A stretch of 64,000 bases of DNA from IMG/VR virus record IMGVR_UViG_3300037113_000024, positions 1 to 64,000 of that record; one strand, given 5' to 3'. Position 1 is the first letter of the stretch, and every line of letters begins with the position of its first letter. The position numbers and the translations under genes are program-made. Of this stretch, positions 44,696-52,330 are shown in pieces. The notes under the pieces were generated by a model that made no database searches, was not told where the DNA came from, and saw only the letters and a program-made list of their open reading frames with translations. This DNA comes from a virus.

Positions 44696-45625
44696 TTACG
44701 TGATCGCCTTGGCGAACTGCTCAAAGGCATCTTCGTAGGTTGCAGGGGCGGCCTGCGTAGGAGCAGACCTTTTGCCGCTGACTGGGGCCAACCGCTGCGC
44801 CGCTTGTTTGGCCAACGGGGACAACTCAGGAGCCTTAGCAGGCGGCGGGGGAGTTTGACGTCCGCCCTGCGCCTGAGGTGCGATCCCAGGGTTAGGGTTG
44901 GGTGACGTGACGCCCGTCGCCTGCCGGTAACGGTCGAACAAATCCGCGATTTCCTCGACCGTCCCCTGCTGAATAACACTGTTCATACCGGCTTGCAAGT
45001 AGCCCGGCTGCGTCTTCACCCAGTTGACCACTTGGTCGTGAAGGGTGTCGTAGTCGGGCACGCGCTGACTTATCTGGCCATATACCGTGGTATCGGCCAC
45101 TTGGCCGAGAAGGGCCAACTGCGGGGCCAAGTATTCGGCCACCTGTTGGAAAATGTGCTGCGTCAACTGACGGTATTCGCTTCGGCGGATCAGGGCCTCC
45201 GCTTTCACCACATCGGGGTAGTCCTGCGCGTACTGACGCAGCACCGCCAGTTCCTCGCCCGAGAAGACGGGCGTCGGCTGCGGCAAGGGTTGCGGCTGAG
45301 GCTGCTGCGTCGTCTGCTGACGCTGCGCCAGCATGTCCGCCAGCCGCGCAATGGGGTCATCGGCCGGCGGCGCAGGCTCGGGGTTCTCAGGCGGCGGCGG
45401 GGGCTCGGGGTTCTCCGGGTCCGGCGGCTCGATCTCGGTGACTTCTGGCGCAGGCGCGGCGGCCTCAGCGGCAGGAGGCACAGGCGCGGCGGCCTCAGCG
45501 GCAGGAGGCGTAGCCGGCGGCGTCTCGCCTTCCTTCACCTTGGCTGCGGGCGGCGGCGTGGCAGAGCCGTCCGGCTTCTCCCGCACCAGCGTGTCGAACA
45601 TATCTTCAAAGCTTTCACCGGCCAT
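44696..45625 (-). CDS. capsid scaffold-like protein
   Basis: 309 residues between portal and capsid genes, the usual scaffold position. Pro/Ala/Glu-rich N-terminal half (repeated PPAAEAAAP, PENPEPPPP), then helical part (YPDVVKAEALIRRSEYRQLT...LAPQLALLGQVADT) and a C-terminal ATYEDAFEQFAKAIT helix that could bind the capsid protein. No sequence family is recognised; the call is by location and composition. Confidence 0.7.
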   Translation of the reverse strand: MAGESFEDMFDTLVREKPDGSATPPPAAKVKEGETPPATPPAAEAAAPVPPAAEAAAPAPEVTEIEPPDPENPEPPPPPENPEPAPPADDPIARLADMLAQRQQTTQQPQPQPLPQPTPVFSGEELAVLRQYAQDYPDVVKAEALIRRSEYRQLTQHIFQQVAEYLAPQLALLGQVADTTVYGQISQRVPDYDTLHDQVVNWVKTQPGYLQAGMNSVIQQGTVEEIADLFDRYRQATGVTSPNPNPGIAPQAQGGRQTPPPPAKAPELSPLAKQAAQRLAPVSGKRSAPTQAAPATYEDAFEQFAKAIT

Positions 45626-45643
45626 GACTACCTCGCAACAATG

Positions 45644-45874
45644 TTAAGACTTATTCCCTGTGAGGGTCTTAAGGATTTCCCTATACGCCTTGGCCTCCCC
45701 CTGCAACCGGAGGACTTCCGGCCCCTCCGCTGAGGTCAGGCGCTCCTTGACCGCCTCCAACCGAAGGGTCGCCCATTGGTGGACCGCCCTGACCCCCGTC
45801 TCCCCCCGCTGGAAGCTGTCCGCTATCTGCTGCCCCATCACTACCAGGGAGCCCCTGTCCATTGAGTGCGCCAA
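45644..45874 (-). CDS. small helical protein overlapping the portal 3' end
   Basis: 76 residues in a frame different from the portal. The TTG at 45874 has a good GGAGAAGGGG site 7 bases upstream, while the ATGs at 45862 and 45838 lack one. Helical and charged (VHQWATLRLEAVKERLTSAE, LQGEAKAYREILKTL), like small helical proteins that follow portal genes in other phages. It overlaps the Gly/Pro-rich portal tail by 194 bases, so both frames are used. Unknown function. Confidence 0.6.
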   Translation of the reverse strand: MAHSMDRGSLVVMGQQIADSFQRGETGVRAVHQWATLRLEAVKERLTSAEGPEVLRLQGEAKAYREILKTLTGNKS

Positions 45875-47957
45875 CGTTCAACCCCTTCTCCAACAACGCT
45901 ACAACCGCGTTCACCGTATCGGCGTCAGCCGCCGCCGTGTTCTTCTGAGCCTGCGAGATATTCTTGAAGGCGTCAGACAGCACCTTGCGGATCGCCGCCT
46001 CAGCCGTGCGCTGCTGCACGTCCTGCTGCTGCTGCGTCGTCTGGCTCTGCTGAGCGATGCGCCGCGTGGCCTCCGTCTCGTCAACCATCACGTCATCCAT
46101 GTCGCGAGCGCGCAGGCGCGCCTTCAACAGCTTCTCGTGGTCGATGTAAACCGCCTCGTCCGGCGTTAGGGACTTCACAAGCTCGTCCGCCTGCATGCCC
46201 CTGATCTCCTTCGCCATGAGCGAAGTGGCCCCACGCGCGATCACGTCGTAGTCGCCATCGGGGGCCAAGTCGGGGTTGAACTTCCTGTTGAAGTTGACGC
46301 ACGCCTGGATGATCGACTGCGTGAAGCGGTCGAACGCCCTTATCATGTCTTTGAACGGGAGCGCCGCGTCGCCCCGCAACATGGATGCGCCGGCGGCAGT
46401 CCGCATGGGTTCCGAAGGCGCGTTCGACATGTCGCCGCCCGTCGCCGGCCCAACGAACGTCTCCATGTCCGCAAACTTCATAAACGTATCAATGATCTTG
46501 AGCAGGCTGTCGATATGCGCGTCGATCTCCACCTTGCGCACCGCGGGCCACTGGGCGTCCGCGCCCTCGCCTTCCCGATACCAAATCTTGTAAGCGCCGA
46601 TGGCTTCCAAGTCCTGATCCTGCCGCAGCAGGTCGGTGTTGATCTCAAGCTGCGGCCCGCACACCACGCTGGCGTTATCGAGCAGCATACGTGATGCAGC
46701 CGACACCGCCATCTGGCTATCGCGCACAGCGTTGGGCAGGCCGAACCCGATAGCGCTCGTATCGTCCTCGTCAAAGAGGAAGGTGTGGATCAGGTCCATG
46801 TCCACGCCCAGGTCTGCCCAGGCGTTGGTGTCTGCCTTGATCACATTGCCGTCGATCAACCAAATCTCGGCGTCGATCTCGTAGGCCATCTTGTCAGGGC
46901 TCACGGTGCAGCCGCACAGGCTCAACGCCAAGCCGGACACCTTGCCGTGCCAGATAATGATCTCGTACTTCTGCGTCTCGACCTTCTGCTCGTTGACGTT
47001 GGCCTTCACGCCCATGGCGCGAAGCTCGCTCTCGTACCAGTCGGGCCGATAGTTACCAGTGGTGTGCCGGTTGAGGTACTGGTCGATTTGATCGTCAAAG
47101 AAGTTGGGCTTCTTCTTGAGCGCGAGTATCTGGGAGCGGTTCATGACGTGACGGATGAAGTAGCCGTCCATGGCCTTGAACCGCTTGGCGCTCATGTCCG
47201 GGTAGAAGTCCCACACCGGAAGCCACTCGAACATGGGTTTGTAGACGGTGGCGCGCTTGGGCATGGGGACCTGCCCGCTGGTGTCCCACTTAATGCCCTC
47301 GCACTCGCGCACGAACGGACCCCGAAGCACGCCCAGGCCGTAGAGGATACCCGATTGCAGGGCCTTCCTGTTAAGCGCTACGTAATCTTCTGTCTGATCG
47401 CCACCCAACTCCTGAAGCTGGTCGTCAATCAAGTCCGACAGCTTCTCGGCGCGCTGCTGCGAATAGACCCGGATCGCCGCCATCATGTAGTCCATGTCGG
47501 GCGGGGTGTTCGGGTCGAAGGCGCCGGCCTTCTTGTCCTTGTCGAGCGCTTGGCTGATCGCCTCCTGAACCTCCTTCAAGGTCATGTCGGGGCTCGGCGC
47601 GGAACGAAGCTCCCAGTTGCGCTCGTTGCCCTGAAACATGAGGTTCATGATGCGCGAGAGCACGCTTATGCACTTGACCCTGGTCAGGCGCGGGTACGCG
47701 CGCGAGCGCGAGGTGTTCAGCGTCGTCTCGACTTCGGGGTCGTAGACACCCAAATACTGCCGCTGGTTGCGCAGCCACCTGAGTTCCGCCAGTCGCCTGT
47801 CCGAGCGATACTGATTGAAGAGCATGTTGAGGTTCTGGCCCAACTGCTTCAGCGCGTCCTTGTTGATCACCTTGACCGGCGCGTCGTCGTTCGACGCAAT
47901 GGTCGTCGCAGGCGGATCAATGGTGGCCTGTGCGTAGGCTACGTTCTGCGCTACCAT
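45681..47957 (-). CDS. portal protein
   Basis: 758 residues, typical for podovirus-type portals with a long C-terminal extension. Pattern of the family: YRSDRRLAELRWLRNQRQYLG, VYKPMFEWLPVWDFYPDMSAK, GYFIRHVMNRSQILALK, NAVRDSQMAVSAASRMLLDN (stem helix) and a Gln-rich coiled coil near residue 630, then a Gly/Pro/Ser-rich tail from about 690. It forms the dodecameric ring through which DNA is packaged. It lies 9 bases after the terminase gene and its tail overlaps the small gene at 45644-45874. Confidence 0.88.
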   Translation of the reverse strand: MVAQNVAYAQATIDPPATTIASNDDAPVKVINKDALKQLGQNLNMLFNQYRSDRRLAELRWLRNQRQYLGVYDPEVETTLNTSRSRAYPRLTRVKCISVLSRIMNLMFQGNERNWELRSAPSPDMTLKEVQEAISQALDKDKKAGAFDPNTPPDMDYMMAAIRVYSQQRAEKLSDLIDDQLQELGGDQTEDYVALNRKALQSGILYGLGVLRGPFVRECEGIKWDTSGQVPMPKRATVYKPMFEWLPVWDFYPDMSAKRFKAMDGYFIRHVMNRSQILALKKKPNFFDDQIDQYLNRHTTGNYRPDWYESELRAMGVKANVNEQKVETQKYEIIIWHGKVSGLALSLCGCTVSPDKMAYEIDAEIWLIDGNVIKADTNAWADLGVDMDLIHTFLFDEDDTSAIGFGLPNAVRDSQMAVSAASRMLLDNASVVCGPQLEINTDLLRQDQDLEAIGAYKIWYREGEGADAQWPAVRKVEIDAHIDSLLKIIDTFMKFADMETFVGPATGGDMSNAPSEPMRTAAGASMLRGDAALPFKDMIRAFDRFTQSIIQACVNFNRKFNPDLAPDGDYDVIARGATSLMAKEIRGMQADELVKSLTPDEAVYIDHEKLLKARLRARDMDDVMVDETEATRRIAQQSQTTQQQQDVQQRTAEAAIRKVLSDAFKNISQAQKNTAAADADTVNAVVALLEKGLNVGALNGQGLPGSDGAADSGQLPAGGDGGQGGPPMGDPSVGGGQGAPDLSGGAGSPPVAGGGQGV

Positions 47958-47966
47958 TTATTTCCC

Positions 47967-49472
47967 CTATCGCGCGTGGTAGTTGGGTGGCTTCCACTGG
48001 CGCGGTGGTGACCTGAACCCGCCCTTGGACGAGATACCATACTTTTCTTCGCGGAGCACACCCTTATGGAAGTAGCGGCAGAAGTACCCGAAAGCGTCCC
48101 CTACGTGGGAAAATGGGTTCTTGTCGGGTTGCGATCCCTTGAGGATATCCTTCTTGAGGTCGGCCGTATAGCGCCAGCCGCCTTTCAGCGCGCGGATCAG
48201 GACTGGGCACCCGCGGGGGTCGATCTGGACTGCGCCCGTGCCCTGAATGAGCTTGGATGTGAAGTGCTCTATGGCGTTCAAGCGAAGTGGGAAGCGGTTA
48301 TTGCTCTCAACCTCAACTTGGAAATAACGTTTGAATATTTTGACTACCGAGCCTTCGTCAGTTGGGGTTCGGTTGGCCGCGGCCGGGTCAGGCACGATGA
48401 TGACTTCCGCGCCGTGAAAGTCCTGACGCAGAACTGGGATCAGACGTTCCTCAATCAGGCGTTGCGCGCCGTAGCCCTCCTGCACCAGTTCCCGGTAGAT
48501 GTTGATCCGCCCGTCATAATCCTCCTGCCCGAGCAGCATCGCACTCCCCGCGATGCCGGGGTCAAGCGATACAATCAGGGGCTTGTGCTTATTCCACTGT
48601 AGTGGCCGCCTCGCGACATGTATCTCTTCACGGAACTGCGGGACCACGGGCTGGCCCGCGATGCTGAAGCCCCACTGGGCTTCGATGAACTGCTTCACCC
48701 AAGCATCGCTCTTGCCCTTCGCGGCTTGGCTGTAGTAGCCCCTGTTGCCCGGCAAGTTCTCAAGGTTCTCGGCCTGCTCGCTGAACCCGCTTGGTTGGTG
48801 GAAGTAGATCGCGTTCGGCGTCGAGCCGTAGCGCATGACGTGCTCGGCTTTCCTGCGGTTGAACTCGTCCGCGTCGGCGGTCCACTTGAGCATGGCGTCG
48901 CCGTGCAGGTAGTCGAACCACCAATTATCCTCGGTGCTCGGGTTGGACGAGCCCCACATGCCCCAGATGGTCACGAGCGTGCCGTCAGGCTGCTTATACC
49001 GGCCCAAACGCGCAGAGAGAGCGTCCACGATGGGCTTCGGGATTTCCACGAACTCGTCCAGGATCGCGAAGTTGATTTCGAGCGAGAGCACGCGCGCCAC
49101 GTCGTCGGGCGTATCCAGCGGGCGAAAGAGAACTTCGCACACCACATCGGCGTACTTGAGCGTAAAGATTTTGTCTGTGGCGTTCCACTTGCCGGCAATG
49201 CCGTCTTTGAACCAGTACCCCCAGGACACCAATGTTGTGTCCTTCAACTGGGGCATCGTATTACGAACGACCACCGCGCGCGTGCGCCTGATCCCGTCCT
49301 GGCTCGGGGCCTGCTTCTTCGCCAGATGGATCAGCTTCATAAAGAGCGCGGTCGTCTTGCCCGAGCCAACTGGACCAATGATCCAGTTGTAGAACAGTTG
49401 GCTCGTCTTATGCGACCGTATGAACGACCTTATGGTGAGCGGTGGGGTGTAGTCGATGCTGATCTTCGCCAT
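47967..49472 (-). CDS. terminase large subunit
   Basis: 501 residues. ATPase: Walker A GPVGSGKT (residues 33-40), Walker B FAILDEF (with Glu), coupling motif WGSSNPST. Nuclease domain with LIVSLDPGIAGSAM, VIIVPDPAAANRT and HVGDAFGYF acidic triad. It drives DNA packaging and cuts the concatemer. The gene begins inside the small gene at 49408-49653 (65-base overlap), with no strong ribosome binding site of its own, so translation is probably coupled. Confidence 0.92.
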   Translation of the reverse strand: MAKISIDYTPPLTIRSFIRSHKTSQLFYNWIIGPVGSGKTTALFMKLIHLAKKQAPSQDGIRRTRAVVVRNTMPQLKDTTLVSWGYWFKDGIAGKWNATDKIFTLKYADVVCEVLFRPLDTPDDVARVLSLEINFAILDEFVEIPKPIVDALSARLGRYKQPDGTLVTIWGMWGSSNPSTEDNWWFDYLHGDAMLKWTADADEFNRRKAEHVMRYGSTPNAIYFHQPSGFSEQAENLENLPGNRGYYSQAAKGKSDAWVKQFIEAQWGFSIAGQPVVPQFREEIHVARRPLQWNKHKPLIVSLDPGIAGSAMLLGQEDYDGRINIYRELVQEGYGAQRLIEERLIPVLRQDFHGAEVIIVPDPAAANRTPTDEGSVVKIFKRYFQVEVESNNRFPLRLNAIEHFTSKLIQGTGAVQIDPRGCPVLIRALKGGWRYTADLKKDILKGSQPDKNPFSHVGDAFGYFCRYFHKGVLREEKYGISSKGGFRSPPRQWKPPNYHAR

Positions 49473-49653
49473 GGCTCACTTTATTCGTTGCGCCCTCGCG
49501 CGTCGAGAGAGCGTTATCGAATGAGCCTGGGGGCTCATCGTAGAACCTTGTCCTGATCTCATCCAGTATGCCAGCACCCAACCTACGCAGGCGCTCCAAG
49601 TCCTCGTTCATGCGGGCTTGGTAGGCTTTGTCGCGAGCTTCTTTGGTGGGCAC
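49408..49653 (-). CDS. small helical protein overlapping the large terminase start
   Basis: 81 residues from GTG 49653 with AAAGGAG about 10 bases upstream. Helical first half (KEARDKAYQARMNEDLERLRRLGAGILDEI). The last 20 residues overlap the terminase in another frame and look uninformative. Located between the terminase genes; may help terminase assembly, but unrecognised. Confidence 0.55.
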   Translation of the reverse strand: MPTKEARDKAYQARMNEDLERLRRLGAGILDEIRTRFYDEPPGSFDNALSTREGATNKVSHGEDQHRLHPTAHHKVVHTVA

Positions 49654-49737
49654 GGTCGGGTTGCTCCTTTAGTCCCAATGTGGGGTTGACCCCACATCGG
49701 ATAATCACAGCCGCGTGATTAACTCAAGCGGTATGAT

Positions 49738-50058
49738 TTACACCTTGGTCCTGATGAAATTGCTCAGCTTGGCAATGTCGGCCGCCAGCGCCTCCACCTC
49801 ATCGAAGGCCAGGGTGGAGTAGTGGCCGACGTTGTGCACCACGGTGGTGAGCGTGCCCACCTTCGACTTGATCTCAGCGATGGCGTGGGACGGGTCAAGG
49901 ATGCGGTGGACGGGGGTGGGGGTGGGCTCGGGCTCGGGCTCGGGCACAGATGCGCTAGGGCTCTGTGTGACCGTGGGCTCGGGCGCGGGCGTTCGTTGGG
50001 TAAAAGAGGCTTCGACCTGATCCGTCGCCTTGGCTGCACTCACAGTACCCTTTGCCAT
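49738..50058 (-). CDS. hypothetical late protein with Pro/Glu linker
   Basis: 106 residues from ATG 50058 with AGGAG 7 bases upstream; overlaps the preceding stop as TGATG. Residues 25-50 are a PEPEPEPTPTPV linker; the last 60 are helical (AIAEIKSKVGTLTTVVHNVG...FDEVEALAADIAKLSNFI). Between small and large terminase genes. Unknown function. Confidence 0.6.
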   Translation of the reverse strand: MAKGTVSAAKATDQVEASFTQRTPAPEPTVTQSPSASVPEPEPEPTPTPVHRILDPSHAIAEIKSKVGTLTTVVHNVGHYSTLAFDEVEALAADIAKLSNFIRTKV

Positions 50059-50495
50059 CACGCATCTCCTAGGTTAATGTTGATCTGGAAGTTGTTGTTG
50101 CCACCACCAGCGCCTCCCTTTTGATCGAGGGACGCATCCAGACCAGCAACGCGGGTGGTGTATTTGATCAAGTCTGCCTTGACGACAGGTGGCGTGTCCT
50201 TGCCGTGGATCAAGGCCCACGTCGTCTTCAGGAGTTCTTCTGCCTGTATCTGGGCCTTGAGCTTGAAGCTCATGCCGTCTTTCTTCAGCAGGTCTACGTA
50301 GCCCACAAGCACACTTTGGAACCCTGGGTCGCTCCTGAGCCGGTCCCACTCCTGCCGGTCGATCCCGTGCGCGGCGCATATGTCCTTGATCGGGGCGACC
50401 TTCAGGGCGACCTCGATGGGGAACGTGGCGGGCCACCCAAGCTCGCTCGGGTCGCTCGGCGTCACATACGCAGGGAAGGGGGTCAGGGCGTTCAT
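50058..50495 (-). CDS. terminase small subunit-like DNA-binding protein
   Basis: 145 residues from ATG 50495 (GTG 50519 is an alternative; neither has a clear ribosome binding site). Residues 35-60 (VAPIKDICAAHGIDRQEWDRLRSDPGF) look like an HTH as in small terminases; the middle is helical (FKLKAQIQAEELLKTTWALIHG) and the end NFQININLGDA is typical of many TerS-like proteins. Position at the head of the packaging genes supports the call. Confidence 0.7.
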   Translation of the reverse strand: MNALTPFPAYVTPSDPSELGWPATFPIEVALKVAPIKDICAAHGIDRQEWDRLRSDPGFQSVLVGYVDLLKKDGMSFKLKAQIQAEELLKTTWALIHGKDTPPVVKADLIKYTTRVAGLDASLDQKGGAGGGNNNFQININLGDA

Positions 50496-50519
50496 GTGGA
50501 GGGAGTATATCGCAGACAC

Positions 50520-50786
50520 CCCCCGCTGCGCTAGTGCCCTGTAAGTGGTGGGTAAGGCGCGAGGGATCGAGCAGAGGGTGTCGAGACGCCCAGGCTTTAG
50601 GCCCAGTGAGGGGCGTTCTCCACCCTTACGTCCGTAGCTCGTCCGAGCTTCTATAAAAAGGCCCCTGCCCTCGTGAAAGGGACAGGGGCCTGAGCGGTTG
50701 GCTTCCCGACCAAGGTGGGCCTACAGGCTCTTACATAACTCTCGACCCCTTGCGTGTCAAGTATCCCTCCACGAGACACATGGTTG
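50520..50786. other. non-coding late leader region
   Basis: 267 bases without a supported gene. Contains a classic intrinsic terminator (next entry) and, on the minus strand upstream of it, a TTGACA at 50755-50760 with TATGTA 17 bases downstream (minus direction). No other structure seen. Confidence 0.5.
50651..50691 (-). terminator. intrinsic terminator on the minus strand
   Basis: Stem 50659-50667 / 50683-50691 (AGGCCCCTG and complement) with an inner 3-bp extension and an 8-base loop; on the minus strand it is followed by TTTTT and ATAG. This ends the transcript of the small gene at 50787-51035, before the terminase genes. Confidence 0.8.
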
Positions 50787-51035
50787 TCATACGCCGGGGC
50801 CGGGAAGCGTCTCGATCCGGGGGTCGGTGGGGTCCAAGTCTTGAATGATGAACGTGCGCGTGGTGGTCACGTAGCCCTCCCAGTGGGGGAGCGGCGGGGC
50901 GATCCATTTGCTCTCTTTGTCCCAACGTCCCGGCTGTAGAACCATGGATGTTTCCGTGGCTTTACCCGCATAGGCGTCGCGCGTGACTACGAGGACGTGG
51001 TGGCCGGCGACTTCGACAACGACTTTGGTGGTCAT
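50787..51035 (-). CDS. hypothetical protein, first minus-strand gene
   Basis: 82 residues, AGAGGGA upstream of ATG 51035. Beta-rich (KVVVEVAGHHVLVVTRDAY, GYVTTTRTFIIQDLDP) with KWIAPPLPHWEGY between. It lies just left of the divergence region and is followed by a strong terminator, so it may be expressed separately from the late block. No family recognised. Confidence 0.6.
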   Translation of the reverse strand: MTTKVVVEVAGHHVLVVTRDAYAGKATETSMVLQPGRWDKESKWIAPPLPHWEGYVTTTRTFIIQDLDPTDPRIETLPGPGV

Positions 51036-51124
51036 GTGTATCCCTCTTTCTTGCTGGCCAAGCTTAGTTGCTTTTATCCCCCATGTCTATGACCCTCGTA
51101 TTTCCCCTCTTATTTCCCCTCTTA

Positions 51125-51238
51125 TTTCCTATACGTGACCACCCTCTTATTTCCTATACGTGACCACCCTCTTATTTCCTATACGTGACCACCCTCTTAT
51201 TTCCTATACGTGACCACCCTCTTATTTCCTATACGTGA
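51125..51238. repeat. five tandem 25-bp repeats
   Basis: Unit contains TTTCCTATACGTGACC and then ACCCTCTTA; the core ATACGTGA recurs at 51131, 51156, 51181, 51206 and 51231. The first four units are identical and the fifth is cut short by a different flank. Degenerate CCCTC-TATTTCC pieces extend leftward to about 51096. There are no spacers, so this is not a CRISPR array. Placed between divergent operons: candidate iterons, replication-origin or operator sites. Confidence 0.85.
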
Positions 51239-51415
51239 GGAACATGGTTTTCAAATTTCTGGAAAAAATGTAAGCGCGACTATGGAACGCCCCGACCGGG
51301 CGCGCGAAAAACCCCCTCTACCACCGCACTCCACCCCAAGTAATTCTTTCATGGCACGTAGGGCGCTGCGCCGCCCGCGCTCGACCAATCAAGCACGACG
51401 CGCGCTCGCACGGCG

Positions 51416-51436
51416 TTTGATACGCGCCGTATCAAA
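51416..51436. promoter_or_regulatory. palindrome copy 1 (TTTGATAC-N5-GTATCAAA)
   Basis: Perfect 8-bp arms, spacer GCGCC. Ends 10 bases before the -35 of the promoter at 51447 and 83 bases before ATG 51520. Confidence 0.8.
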
Positions 51437-51446
51437 AGACCATGGT

Positions 51447-51475
51447 TTGACAGTATGGGCGACTTATGCCATTAT
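51447..51475 (+). promoter_or_regulatory. early promoter P1
   Basis: TTGACA (51447-51452), 17-base spacer ending in TGC, then CATTAT (51470-51475). Perfect -35, 4 of 6 at -10, with an extended -10 TG. Directs transcription of the gene at 51520. Same layout as the promoters at 53515 and 59125. Confidence 0.75.
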
Positions 51476-51519
51476 TGGGTGGTCGGAATGAGCCGACAGA
51501 GTGTGAAGGAATAGAGATC

Positions 51520-52122
51520 ATGGCCACGAAGCAGACTGATACCGCCACCTTGCTCGCCACGTTCATTGCTAACGTCGCGACGTTCGCTCTAAGCGTGAAG
51601 GCGCTTGGCGCTTCCCTCAAAGCTGTATGGGGCAAGATTGAAGAGGACGTGCTGAAGGAGCAATTCCACGTCACCTATATCGTTAACAAGTTCGGCGTCA
51701 CGAAGGAAAAGGCCGTCGAGGCTTATGGCAAGGCTTGGCTCACAAAGGACAATGCCGGCGGGGCTAACGTCATGTCGAAGGCGCAATTCAATTGGATGCA
51801 CGCGGCTAAGCAGCAATGGGGCCGGGCGAAGGATGAGGCCGGCGTGACTGTCAAAAACCCTAACAAGGTCGCCGCGAAAAAGACGGCCGATGCGGCCGAT
51901 GTTTCAAAGGTGGTCATGCCGAAAGGCGCGCCCAAAGTGGTAAGCTCCATTGATTTCGCCGCGCTTGCCCTCGCCTACGCTTCTGTACCTAAGGATGTTT
52001 ATCTCAACAACAGGACGCATAAGGCTTTCGCCGACAAGCGCGCTGAAGAGGTTTACGCGGCGATTGCTGATCACGTCGATTGCCTGAAGGCAATCATTGC
52101 CAAGTATGAAGAGATGGCTTAA
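51520..52122 (+). CDS. hypothetical early protein
   Basis: 200 residues from ATG 51520, AAGGA 9 bases upstream; in-frame codons upstream overlap the promoter. N-terminal helix (TATLLATFIANVATFALSVKAL), then basic/helical part (FGVTKEKAVEAYGKAWLT, NWMHAAKQQWGRAKDEAG), an Ala/Lys linker and a helical end. Possibly DNA-associated because of the basic region, but no family is recognised. First gene of the plus early operon, driven by P1. Confidence 0.65.
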   Translation: MATKQTDTATLLATFIANVATFALSVKALGASLKAVWGKIEEDVLKEQFHVTYIVNKFGVTKEKAVEAYGKAWLTKDNAGGANVMSKAQFNWMHAAKQQWGRAKDEAGVTVKNPNKVAAKKTADAADVSKVVMPKGAPKVVSSIDFAALALAYASVPKDVYLNNRTHKAFADKRAEEVYAAIADHVDCLKAIIAKYEEMA

Positions 52123-52142
52123 CCATTGTTCTAGACCATGGG

Positions 52143-52163
52143 TTTGATACGCTTCGTATCAAA
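52143..52163. promoter_or_regulatory. palindrome copy 2
   Basis: Perfect TTTGATAC / GTATCAAA arms, spacer GCTTC. Ends 24 bases before ATG 52188, with AAAGGAG between. Confidence 0.8.
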
Positions 52164-52187
52164 CCCTACTTCAAAGGAGTATAGAGC

Positions 52188-52274
52188 ATGAATGTACCTC
52201 GCATGGCTCCCACGTTTCGCGCCAAGTCAAGGCTTATCTGGCCGATGTGGCTACTAAGGTTCCTGATCGCTTAA
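52188..52274 (+). CDS. 28-residue peptide with full expression signals
   Basis: ATG 52188 with AAAGGAG 8 bases upstream and a palindrome copy just before; stop TAA 52272-52274; a strong terminator follows 20 bases later. Peptide MNVPRMAPTFRAKS then a hydrophobic end with WPMWLLRFLIA. Basic start and hydrophobic end could insert in the membrane. It could instead be a leader peptide. Expression is likely from the signals; function unknown. Confidence 0.5.
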   Translation: MNVPRMAPTFRAKSRLIWPMWLLRFLIA

Positions 52275-52293
52275 GCCTTCCCGCTTATTTCCC

Positions 52294-52324
52294 AGCCCGC
52301 CAGCGCAAGCTTGGCGGGCTTTTT
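52294..52324 (+). terminator. intrinsic terminator
   Basis: Stem AGCCCGCCA / TGGCGGGCT (52294-52302 with 52312-52320), 9-base loop, then TTTTCG. Ends the P1 transcript. Confidence 0.85.
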
Positions 52325-52330
52325 CGTTTG

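Noticed and set aside
51125-51238. CRISPR array
   Set aside because: The 25-base units abut one another with no unique spacers.
51210-51491. 93-codon plus-strand frame beginning in the 25-bp repeats
   Set aside because: Its start is inside the repeat array, it runs through palindrome copy 1 and promoter P1, has no ribosome binding site and is Arg/Pro rich as expected for a chance frame in GC-rich DNA.
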